A stretch of 20,991 nt of DNA from CAZBWS01 sp964495705 (GTDB lineage: Bacteria; Pseudomonadota; Gammaproteobacteria; HTCC5015). Position numbers and translations under genes: made by a program. Of this stretch, positions 1-7,118 are shown piece by piece. The stretch spans positions 1-20,991 of the forward strand of contig CAZBWS010000046.1 in NCBI GenBank assembly GCA_964495705.1, read 5' to 3'. Under the pieces are notes generated by a model. That model had not been told where the DNA came from and did no database searches. It saw nothing but the letters and a program-made list of their open reading frames with translations. Each line of letters opens with the position of its first letter. The stretch's first letter is position 1.

Positions 1-206
1 CCTGGCTTAGCTTTTACAACGGCTTTAGTTTTTACGGCAGGTTTAGATTTTTTTGCTACAGGCTTAGTCTTCTTTTTAGTAGAAGGATTAAAGTCGATAG
101 TCAGTATAGATCCGTCTGATTTCGCTTCAACGCGAATGTCCATTAGCTTAAGAGTTTGCAGTATTAATTGTTCTGCTTCTATAGATTGCTTAGAACGTCT
201 AGCCAT
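1..206 (-). CDS. N-terminal part of a small protein with a lysine/alanine-rich tail (cut by window edge)
   Basis: An open reading frame begins at ATG 206-204 on the minus strand and runs off the left edge, giving 68 visible codons. An AAAGG Shine-Dalgarno-like stretch lies about 10 nt upstream and a good promoter about 30 nt upstream. The protein begins MARRSKQSIEAEQLILQTLK, followed by a short segment (MDIRVEAKSDGSILTIDF) that could form beta strands. From about residue 44 it becomes a low-complexity tail of K, A, P, T and V (for example KKKTKPVAKKSKPAVK). Such tails occur in bacterial histone H1-like and AlgP-like DNA-binding proteins and on some ribosome-associated proteins, so nucleic-acid binding is possible, but I do not recognise the family. 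The C-terminus is outside the window. Confidence 0.65.
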   Translation of the reverse strand, partial: MARRSKQSIEAEQLILQTLKLMDIRVEAKSDGSILTIDFNPSTKKKTKPVAKKSKPAVKTKAVVKAKP

Positions 207-237
207 GGGTAAAACCTTTGTTGTTTTAGAAAGGGCG

Positions 238-266
238 ATTATATAGCAAAAGTTCTCATTTGATAA
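238..266 (-). promoter_or_regulatory. Sigma70-type promoter of the lysine-rich-tail gene
   Basis: On the minus strand a -35 box TTATCA (266-261) is separated by 17 nt from a perfect -10 box TATAAT (243-238). Transcription would start near 230, giving a leader of about 25 nt before the ATG at 206. The spacing and the consensus -10 make this one of the clearer promoters in the window; it has not been tested. Confidence 0.6.
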
Positions 267-312
267 ATCACGCGTATTAATGACTAAAAAGCTGTTTTAA
301 TTGATTCTTTTA

Positions 313-1167
313 TTACTCTAAGATGATCGTGCGTCGCCCGTGTACCATCACCCTGTCTTCCAGGTGGTATTGTAAACCTCTGGCTAAAACAACACGCTCT
401 ACATCTTTGCCGTTTTTCAGCATGTCTGCTTTGTTCTGTCGGTGGCTGACACGAACTACATCTTGTTCGATGATAGGGCCTTCGTCTAAATCACTAGTGA
501 CATAGTGGCATGTGGCACCAATTAATTTAACGCCGCGTTGGTAGGCGCGTTCATAGGGGTTGGCGCCAACAAAAGAAGGTAAAAAGCTGTGGTGTATATT
601 GATCATTCGGCCTTGGTATGCAGTGCATAAATTCGCAGGAATAATCTGCATATAACGCGCTAATACTACGGTATCAGTTTGGTATTGTTGTAACAGGGAA
701 GTTATCTCTTGATTGGCACTATCTTTACATTCGGTGTTTACAGGGATGTGGTGGAAGGGGACTTTATACCATTGAGCAATATCACTGAGCGTTGCATGAT
801 TGGATATGATAGCTACAATTTCTCCTGCCAAGTCGCCACTGTGCCAGCGGTGCAGGATATCCGCAAGGCAATGGGAATGTTGGCTGACTAAAATGACAAT
901 TTTTTTGCACACTCGGCTATCAACCAATCTCCACTGCATCTCAAATTGATCTGCTAAGTGAGTGAATTCCTGCATAAAAACTTCTTTGTCAACGTTTGCT
1001 TTGGAGAAGCTAATCTCATTACGCATGAAAAACCAGTGACTGTCTTGTTCTGTATGGTAGTTAGCTTCAATTAAGTTACCGCCATGTTCAGCGACAAAGC
1101 TGCTAACAGCGGCAACGATTCCCGTTTTGTCAGGGCAAGAAATAGTTAATCGATAAAGTGGTTGCAT
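313..1167 (-). CDS. purU: Formyltetrahydrofolate deformylase PurU
   Basis: This cytosolic enzyme hydrolyses 10-formyl-tetrahydrofolate to formate and tetrahydrofolate, balancing the C1 pool and, in E. coli, supplying formate for PurT. The 284-residue product has the usual length and two-domain layout. An N-terminal ACT domain (about 5-80, beginning YRLTISCPDKTGIVAAVSSF) senses ligand, and a C-terminal formyltransferase-fold catalytic domain follows (about 88-284). The catalytic triad of the formyltransferase family is present: Asn190 and His192 in NIHHSFLPSF and Asp228 in SDLDEGPIIEQD. The ending GRRTIIL is typical of PurU. It is transcribed alone, away from the ABC operon. The frmAB pair 4 kb away also makes formate, but no shared regulation is visible. 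Confidence 0.95.
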   Translation of the reverse strand: MQPLYRLTISCPDKTGIVAAVSSFVAEHGGNLIEANYHTEQDSHWFFMRNEISFSKANVDKEVFMQEFTHLADQFEMQWRLVDSRVCKKIVILVSQHSHCLADILHRWHSGDLAGEIVAIISNHATLSDIAQWYKVPFHHIPVNTECKDSANQEITSLLQQYQTDTVVLARYMQIIPANLCTAYQGRMINIHHSFLPSFVGANPYERAYQRGVKLIGATCHYVTSDLDEGPIIEQDVVRVSHRQNKADMLKNGKDVERVVLARGLQYHLEDRVMVHGRRTIILE

Positions 1168-1352
1168 AGTTTATTTGAATCTTAATAGTGATTTGTTCAA
1201 CACTGTACTCAATATTATGCTTAGAGTGTGACTTATTTCAGTTATGTGGAGCTAATGCGGATAGCCTACAGGGTGAGATTTAAAAAATAGCGCCTAGATA
1301 TAGTGCGTATTTCATTTAAACTCTCCTCTTTAATTATTACTAAGGGCATATT

Positions 1353-2279
1353 GTGTCGCTTGTCATTTCAACTCAGCAGCTAAGTAAAGTTTACGATTCA
1401 GGCTTTGAAGCTCTTAAAGGCATTGACCTGGATATTAGGCGAGGTGAGATATTTGCCTTATTGGGTCCCAATGGGGCGGGCAAGACGACTCTAATTAGCA
1501 TTATCTGTGGAATTGTTAATGCGACTTCGGGCTCCGTGATAGCAGATGGCCACGACACTGTTAAGGACTACAGAGCTGCACGTGCCAAGATTGGTTTAGT
1601 ACCTCAGGAGTTATCTACTGATTCTTTTGAGACAGTTTGGTCAACGGTAAGCTTTAGTCGTGGTGTTTTTGGCAAGCCCAAAAACCCAGCTTATATAGAA
1701 AAAATATTAAAAGACTTATCATTGTGGGATAAAAAAGACTTTAGGATAATGATGTTATCTGGCGGAATGAAGCGCCGAGTGATGATCGCGAAAGCACTTT
1801 CCCATGAGCCGAGTATTTTATTTCTAGATGAGCCAACAGCTGGTGTCGATGTAGAGCTGCGTCAAGATATGTGGAAAATGGTACGCGGCCTGCGCGATAG
1901 TGGCGTCACTATCATACTCACTACCCATTACATTGAAGAGGCCCAAGATATGGCTGATCGTATTGGTGTTATTAATAAAGGACAGTTGATGTTGGTGGAA
2001 GAAAAAGAGGTACTGATGCAAAAGCTTGGAAAAAAGCAACTTAGCATTCAGTTACAAGAGCCCCTGCAAGAGCTACCGAGTACGTTGATAGATTATCCGC
2101 TGGAGCTGGCAGAGGAGGGCAATACCCTCGTTTATACCTACGATATACAATCTGAAAATACTGGCATAGCTCAATTGGTCCGCAGCTTGAATGAGCAGGG
2201 TATTGATTTTAAAGACTTGCACTCTAGTGAAAGCTCACTAGAAGAAATATTCGTCAATCTCGTGCGGGAGGCGCAATAA
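1353..2279 (+). CDS. yadG: ABC transporter ATP-binding protein, YadG type
   Basis: This is the ATPase subunit of an ABC-2 type exporter. It has 308 residues, the same length as E. coli YadG as I remember it, with similar sequence throughout. Visible motifs are Walker A GPNGAGKT (38-45), Q-loop Gln85 in LVPQE, signature LSGGM (135-139), Walker B ILFLDEPT (155-162, catalytic Glu160) and the H-loop His192 in TTHYIEEA. The C-terminal 100 residues form the usual accessory region ending SSLEEIFVNLV. The start is GTG at 1353 with AAGGG (1342-1346) 6 nt upstream. Its stop overlaps the permease start by one base (TAATG), so the two are translationally coupled. The substrate of YadGH is not established; drug, lipid or polysaccharide export is typical of ABC-2 systems. 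Confidence 0.92.
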   Translation: MSLVISTQQLSKVYDSGFEALKGIDLDIRRGEIFALLGPNGAGKTTLISIICGIVNATSGSVIADGHDTVKDYRAARAKIGLVPQELSTDSFETVWSTVSFSRGVFGKPKNPAYIEKILKDLSLWDKKDFRIMMLSGGMKRRVMIAKALSHEPSILFLDEPTAGVDVELRQDMWKMVRGLRDSGVTIILTTHYIEEAQDMADRIGVINKGQLMLVEEKEVLMQKLGKKQLSIQLQEPLQELPSTLIDYPLELAEEGNTLVYTYDIQSENTGIAQLVRSLNEQGIDFKDLHSSESSLEEIFVNLVREAQ

Positions 2280-3046
2280 TGATACTTAATATTTACGCTA
2301 TTCGGGCCATCTATCAATTTGAAATGAACCGTGCTTGGCGCACATTAATGCAAAGTATTGCTGCCCCTGTATTGTCTACATCATTGTATTTTATTGTCTT
2401 TGGCGCTGCTATAGGTTCGCGTATGGGAGAGATTGATGGTATTCCCTATGGAGCCTTTATCGTACCGGGTCTATTGATGTTGTCATTGTTGGGCGAAAGC
2501 ATTTCTAATGCGGCCTTTGGTATCTATATGCCAAAATTCTCAGGTACGATTTATGAAGTGCTGTCAGCGCCTGTCTCTGCGGTTGAAATAGTGTTGGGCT
2601 ATGTTGGTGCTGCGGCGAGTAAATCGATTATTTTGGGTTGCTTGATCTTAGTTACGGCGCGCTGTTTTGTAGAGTACGAGATACTCCATCCTTTCTGGTT
2701 GATGGGTTTTTTGGTGCTAACTGCGATAACCTTTAGCTTGTTAGGCTTTGTTATTGGCGTGTGGGCAGATGGTTTTCAAAAACTGCAAATCATTCCTGCA
2801 CTAGTTATTACGCCGATGACATTTTTAGGCGGCAGCTTTTACTCGATAAGTATGCTCCCCCCTATGTGGCAAACGATTACCTTATTTAACCCTGTAGTCT
2901 ATTTAATTAGCGGCTTTCGTTGGAGTTTTTATGGAGTGTCGGACGTGAGCGCGGGCGTCAGTTTAGCAATGATTTTATTTTTTATGAGTATTTGCCTACT
3001 TGCGATCTGGTGGATATTTAAAACAGGCTATAAGTTGAAAGTATAG
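2279..3046 (+). CDS. yadH: ABC-2 type permease, YadH type
   Basis: This is the membrane subunit that pairs with the preceding ATPase. The 255-residue protein resembles E. coli YadH along its length, including PGLLMLSLL near residue 63, the central FSLLGFVIGVW and the conserved TPMTFLGGSFYSISMLPP (about 180-197) of ABC-2 permeases. Hydrophobicity suggests six membrane segments with both ends in the cytoplasm. The ATG at 2279 overlaps the upstream stop (TAATG), with GGGAG at 2266-2270 as ribosome-binding site. Its own stop overlaps the next gene's GTG by one base (TAGTG), so three genes are coupled. It probably forms a homodimer with two ATPase subunits. Confidence 0.92.
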   Translation: MILNIYAIRAIYQFEMNRAWRTLMQSIAAPVLSTSLYFIVFGAAIGSRMGEIDGIPYGAFIVPGLLMLSLLGESISNAAFGIYMPKFSGTIYEVLSAPVSAVEIVLGYVGAAASKSIILGCLILVTARCFVEYEILHPFWLMGFLVLTAITFSLLGFVIGVWADGFQKLQIIPALVITPMTFLGGSFYSISMLPPMWQTITLFNPVVYLISGFRWSFYGVSDVSAGVSLAMILFFMSICLLAIWWIFKTGYKLKV

Positions 3047-4266
3047 TGTTAGGTTTTTTATCTAATCGTTGGGGCCTATTACTCAGCCCATTTATAGTCT
3101 TTGCGGCAACTTTGTGGGCCTTGGAATCTATTGCAAGCACAACCTGGTTTACTGCACTAGAGAATTTTATGCCCTTGAGCCTACTCTCTCTAAGTGTGTT
3201 CTTAAGTATACAGTTTAACCGTAGTCGCTATAGCTTCTTAGTCTTGTTTATAGCGTTGGGAGCGGCGATGGTTTTTTACCTGCCGCACTGGCAAGGTACG
3301 GCTGCTTTTAGTTTGATATTGATAGCACTGCAATTAAATAGCGGTTTATTTATTGTATTTAAAGATCGTAGTTTGTTTTCAATACACGGTTTATTGCGTT
3401 TGCTTTTTCTGGTACTGCAAGGTGGAGCATTGTTCTATCTGATTACTCGACATGAGTTATTGCTAGAAGAGTTTATACAGAGAGATTTGTTGCAACTGCG
3501 AATATATTTCCCATGGTTATATGTACCGGATGTAATATTGATAGCAGGGCTGCTATCCAGTCTGTTTTGCATCACATTGTTGCTGAAAAACAATATATCC
3601 ATCTATGCTGTTTTCTTATTAGCACAGTGGGCTCTAGTGACACTGGCATGCAAGCTACCAGTGCACTGGCAGCTTGCTGCGCCGGCCATATTGTTGAGTA
3701 TGGTATGCATTATGGTTTGTTTGTCGATATTGTTGGACTCTCATAATATGGCTTATAGAGATGAGCTGACAGGGCTACCTTCACGCAGAGCTTTAAATCA
3801 AAAGCTGCTTAGTTTGGGGCGCACTTATACAATTGCGATGTTAGATATAGACCATTTTAAAAAATTTAATGATACCCATGGCCACGATGTAGGTGACCAG
3901 GTGTTACAAATGGTCGCATCTAAGATGGCGAAAACCACAGGTGGGGGCATAGCGTATCGCTATGGCGGCGAAGAATTTACCCTTGTCTTTACAGGCAAAC
4001 AGCCAAAAGATGCAGAGCCCCACCTAGAAAAACTGCGTATCACTATTCAAGATTATGCAATGTTTGTACGAGAGGCGGCACGGCCGGCAAAAAAGTCTAA
4101 AAAAAAGCTCAAGACAAAAACTAAGCCCAAGCCACTTTCTGTGACTGTGAGCATGGGGATTGCGACACGCACAGGACAGCATAAAAAACCGGAGCAAGTG
4201 ATTAAAGCAGCAGATAAAGCACTCTATCGCGCCAAGGGTAAAGGACGTAATTGCGTAAGCCTTTAA
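3046..4266 (+). CDS. Membrane-anchored GGDEF (diguanylate cyclase) protein with a lysine-rich insertion
   Basis: The protein (406 residues) has about seven hydrophobic segments in residues 1-230 with no recognisable sensor motif, then a GGDEF domain (about 237-406). The domain begins RDELTGLPSRRAL and has metal-binding Asp267/Asp269 in MLDIDHFKKFND and the active-site motif GGEEF at 307-311, so it should make cyclic di-GMP from GTP. The inhibitory RxxD I-site expected about nine residues before GGEEF is absent; the sequence there is TTGG. A basic stretch of about 18 residues (346-363, Lys/Thr/Pro-rich) is inserted just before the strand SVTVSMGIA. The GTG start at 3046 overlaps the permease stop, so synthesis is probably coupled to the ABC transporter. 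The C-terminus KALYRAKGKGRNCV is typical for the family. Confidence 0.9.
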   Translation: MLGFLSNRWGLLLSPFIVFAATLWALESIASTTWFTALENFMPLSLLSLSVFLSIQFNRSRYSFLVLFIALGAAMVFYLPHWQGTAAFSLILIALQLNSGLFIVFKDRSLFSIHGLLRLLFLVLQGGALFYLITRHELLLEEFIQRDLLQLRIYFPWLYVPDVILIAGLLSSLFCITLLLKNNISIYAVFLLAQWALVTLACKLPVHWQLAAPAILLSMVCIMVCLSILLDSHNMAYRDELTGLPSRRALNQKLLSLGRTYTIAMLDIDHFKKFNDTHGHDVGDQVLQMVASKMAKTTGGGIAYRYGGEEFTLVFTGKQPKDAEPHLEKLRITIQDYAMFVREAARPAKKSKKKLKTKTKPKPLSVTVSMGIATRTGQHKKPEQVIKAADKALYRAKGKGRNCVSL

Positions 4267-4319
4267 GGTGCTATAGTCAATCCATTGAACAAACAGATTA
4301 GATAAAAGAGTAGATATTT

Positions 4320-5036
4320 ATGTTAGAGCTTATTCAACACGGCAATGTTGTTGAGCTGCGTATGACAGACGCAGAAAATGATAATACCTTAACCCCAGAA
4401 GGCTTAATCAAATGGCACTTAGCATTAGATGCTATAGAAGCAAATACTGATAATAGCGCTATGCTGATAAGCAGTAGCAGTGATAAGACATTCTCTACGG
4501 GTATTAATTTGCCTTGGGTGGGGCAGCAAACAGCTGATAGCTTTATGGCTTTTGTGGCTGATTTTGATAAGCTTTTACTGCGCCTAGCCACCTTTTGTAT
4601 GCCTACCATTGGCATTCTCAATGGCAATACATATGCTGGTGGAGCATTGATCGCTGCGGCTTTAGATTTTCGTTTTATGCGTGCTGAGAGAGGCCGTTTT
4701 TGTTTTGCAGAAGTGAATATTAAAGTACCGTTTTCATTGCCTATGATGGCAGTCGTTAAGTTGCTGCCTAGTCAACAAGGGGCGTATGAATTAGCCATCA
4801 CGGGAGCGGCGTGGAATGCGAATGAATGTGTTGAACAGGGTGTAGTTGACCAAGCTGTTCCCCTAGAAAATCTATTTGAAGCGGCTCATTTGAAGGCTCA
4901 GTCTGTAGCGGGTAAGCACCGTGCAACCTTTACTACGATTAAGCGAGACTTTCGTAGCAGTGTCACTGCAATGGCGATTGAACAAGGTATTATTCCTGAG
5001 CGCAGTAATGCGGCCGTTGAGCCTCCTCGGCTGTAG
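4320..5036 (+). CDS. Crotonase-family protein, probably delta3,delta2-enoyl-CoA isomerase
   Basis: The 238-residue protein has the enoyl-CoA hydratase/isomerase fold. Oxyanion-hole segments are visible as TFSTGINL (57-64) and NGNTYAGGALIAAALDF (101-117, with Gly107-Gly108). The segment CFAEVNIKVPF carries Glu131, which aligns with the single acidic residue of the plant peroxisomal ECI-type isomerases (SEVDIGL in those proteins). The second catalytic glutamate of true hydratases is not evident: the equivalent of Glu144/Glu164 is partly replaced. I therefore favour isomerisation of 3-enoyl-CoA to trans-2-enoyl-CoA, a step in beta-oxidation of unsaturated fatty acids, over hydration. The gene sits 53 nt after the GGDEF gene and may share its transcript. 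The exact substrate cannot be read from sequence. Confidence 0.75.
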   Translation: MLELIQHGNVVELRMTDAENDNTLTPEGLIKWHLALDAIEANTDNSAMLISSSSDKTFSTGINLPWVGQQTADSFMAFVADFDKLLLRLATFCMPTIGILNGNTYAGGALIAAALDFRFMRAERGRFCFAEVNIKVPFSLPMMAVVKLLPSQQGAYELAITGAAWNANECVEQGVVDQAVPLENLFEAAHLKAQSVAGKHRATFTTIKRDFRSSVTAMAIEQGIIPERSNAAVEPPRL

Positions 5037-5155
5037 CTATGTCTGATGCGGATAAGTTGCTAGGAGGCTGTTGTGTTCACACTATAACTGTTATTGTTTG
5101 GTCATTTTATTAACCGTCCATGCCACTGAGTCTGGGCTTATCTATAGGCCAAATC

Positions 5156-6280
5156 ATGAACCAAACACCCATTAAATCACGTGCCGCGGTTGCCTGGGCA
5201 CCTAATCAACCACTAAGCATTGAAACCATTGATGTGATGCCGCCCCAAGCAGGGGAGGTATTGGTGCGCATTGTCGCCACGGGTGTTTGTCATACGGATG
5301 CTTACACTCTATCTGGAGCAGACTCTGAAGGTGTTTTCCCCTGTGTTTTAGGCCATGAAGGCGGGGGTGTTGTTGAGCAGGTAGGTGAAGGGGTGACTAG
5401 TGTCGCCGTCGGTGATCATGTCATACCTTTGTATACACCTGAGTGTAGAGAATGTAAGTTTTGCTTGTCGGGTAAAACAAACCTATGTCAAAAAATTCGT
5501 GAAACTCAAGGCAAAGGTTTAATGCCGGATGGGACGACACGATTTTCTAAAGACGGCAAGCCCATTTATCATTACATGGGTACGTCTACTTTTTCTGAGT
5601 ACACGGTTATTCCAGAGATATCCTTAGCAAAAATTAGCCAAGAAGCTCCACTAGAAGAGGTTTGTCTACTTGGCTGTGGTGTTACCACGGGTATGGGTGC
5701 GGTGAAAAATACCGCTAAGGTAGAAGAGGGGGATAGTGTGGCTATCTTCGGTCTAGGGGGGATTGGTTTGGCGGCAATTGTCGGAGCCGTTGAGCAGAAG
5801 GCAGGACGTATTATTGCCATTGATATCAATGAAGGGAAGTTTGATTTAGCTAAGAAGTTGGGTGCAACAGACTGTATAAACCCGAAAAAAATTGAGGGTG
5901 ATATCCAATCGCATATTGTCACTATGACTGATGGTGGGGTGGATTACTCCTTTGAATGTATCGGCAACCCCGAAGTGATGCGTTCCGCACTAGAGTGCTG
6001 CCACAAGGGTTGGGGAGAGTCTGTGATTATTGGTGTTGCTGATGCGGGTGCAGAAATATCTACACGCCCCTTCCAGTTAGTCACTGGGCGCGTTTGGCGT
6101 GGTACGGCCTTTGGTGGTGTGCGTGGTCGCACCGAATTGCCCGGTTATGTTGAGCGCTATATGCAGGGGGAGATACCCTTGCAAGACTTTATTACCCACA
6201 ATATGCCCCTAGAAGGCATCAATGAGAGCTTCGACTTGATGCATAGTGGCAAGAGTATCCGTACGGTAGTGAAGTTCTAA
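5156..6280 (+). CDS. frmA: S-(hydroxymethyl)glutathione dehydrogenase (class III alcohol dehydrogenase)
   Basis: The enzyme oxidises S-hydroxymethylglutathione, formed from formaldehyde and glutathione, to S-formylglutathione with NAD; class III enzymes also reduce S-nitrosoglutathione. I prefer the ATG at 5156 (374 residues, MNQTPIKSRAAVAW) to the upstream ATG at 5120: it has a TAGG site 7 nt before it and gives the usual family length. In this numbering the catalytic zinc ligands are Cys45 (GVCHTD), His67 (GHEGGG) and Cys174 (LLGCGVTTG). The structural zinc is held by Cys97, 100, 103 and 111 (CRECKFCLSGKTNLC). A Rossmann motif GLGGIG lies at 199-204. frmB follows after one base, so the two steps are co-expressed. 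No frmR repressor gene is adjacent. Confidence 0.95.
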   Translation: MNQTPIKSRAAVAWAPNQPLSIETIDVMPPQAGEVLVRIVATGVCHTDAYTLSGADSEGVFPCVLGHEGGGVVEQVGEGVTSVAVGDHVIPLYTPECRECKFCLSGKTNLCQKIRETQGKGLMPDGTTRFSKDGKPIYHYMGTSTFSEYTVIPEISLAKISQEAPLEEVCLLGCGVTTGMGAVKNTAKVEEGDSVAIFGLGGIGLAAIVGAVEQKAGRIIAIDINEGKFDLAKKLGATDCINPKKIEGDIQSHIVTMTDGGVDYSFECIGNPEVMRSALECCHKGWGESVIIGVADAGAEISTRPFQLVTGRVWRGTAFGGVRGRTELPGYVERYMQGEIPLQDFITHNMPLEGINESFDLMHSGKSIRTVVKF

Positions 6281-6281
6281 T

Positions 6282-7118
6282 ATGAGTGTTATTAAATGTA
6301 TCGCCAGCAATCGTAGTTTCGGCGGCTGGCATAAACGCTTTACTCACCTCTCCAGTAGTAATGCCTGCGAGATGACTTTTGCGGTTTATCTACCTGATCA
6401 AACCGAACAGAAAAAGCTACCGGTTCTTTATTGGTTGTCGGGCCTTACCTGTACTGACGAAAATTTTATGCAGAAGTCGGCAGTACAGCGCTGGGCCGCT
6501 GAGCTAGGCATCATTGTTGTAGCACCAGATACCAGTCCTAGAGGTGAGAGTGTGGCTAATGATGAAGGCTACGACCTGGGGCAAGGTGCAGGCTTCTATG
6601 TCAATGCCACACAGCAACCGTGGGAGAAGCATTATCAAATGTATGCTTACATTGTTGATGAGTTGCCAACGTTAATAGAAGCCAATTTCCCCGCCACTCA
6701 ACAGCGTGGGATTAGTGGTCACTCTATGGGCGGTCATGGGGCTTTGAGCATTGCCTTAAAGAGCCCTGGTCGCTATAGCTCGGTTAGCGCTTTTAGCCCT
6801 ATAGTTAACCCTATCCAGTGTTCTTGGGGGCAAAAAGCATTGCGTACTTACTTGGGTGACGATTGCAGTACTTGGGTTGATTATGATAGCTGTGAGTTGA
6901 TGAATCTCGCAAAAGACTTTGTGCCCATGTTGATTGACCAGGGCAGTGAGGATGACTTTCTAGCGGAGCAGTTGTTGACGGATAATTTGGCCGCTGTGGT
7001 TAAGCAGAAAAACTACCCCGCTACGATCCGTATGCAAGAAGGCTATGATCATAGCTATTATTTTGTTGCTAGCTTTATTGAAGAGCATTTGCGCTTTCAT
7101 GCAGAGCACTTTAGCTAG
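6282..7118 (+). CDS. frmB: S-formylglutathione hydrolase (esterase D family)
   Basis: This cytosolic alpha/beta hydrolase splits S-formylglutathione to formate and glutathione, completing glutathione-dependent formaldehyde detoxification. The 278-residue length is normal. The nucleophile is Ser148 in GHSMGGHG, and the other triad members are Asp224 in DQGSEDDFL and His257 in GYDHSYYF. Family landmarks WLSGLTCTDENF (51-62) and the conserved region QPWEKHYQMYAYIVDELP are present. The start ATG follows the frmA stop by one base, indicating translational coupling. Its last 8 bases overlap the end of the convergent antiporter gene. The protein is also called FghA. Confidence 0.95.
   Translation: MSVIKCIASNRSFGGWHKRFTHLSSSNACEMTFAVYLPDQTEQKKLPVLYWLSGLTCTDENFMQKSAVQRWAAELGIIVVAPDTSPRGESVANDEGYDLGQGAGFYVNATQQPWEKHYQMYAYIVDELPTLIEANFPATQQRGISGHSMGGHGALSIALKSPGRYSSVSAFSPIVNPIQCSWGQKALRTYLGDDCSTWVDYDSCELMNLAKDFVPMLIDQGSEDDFLAEQLLTDNLAAVVKQKNYPATIRMQEGYDHSYYFVASFIEEHLRFHAEHFS

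Noticed and set aside
5020..5069. Inverted repeat AGCCTCCT / AGGAGGCT at the end of the crotonase gene
   Set aside because: The arms are 34 bases apart and no T-run follows, so it is not convincing as a terminator.
5120..5155. Longer N-terminus for FrmA starting at ATG 5120
   Set aside because: No ribosome-binding site precedes it, the 12 extra residues are not part of the family, and the ATG at 5156 is better placed.
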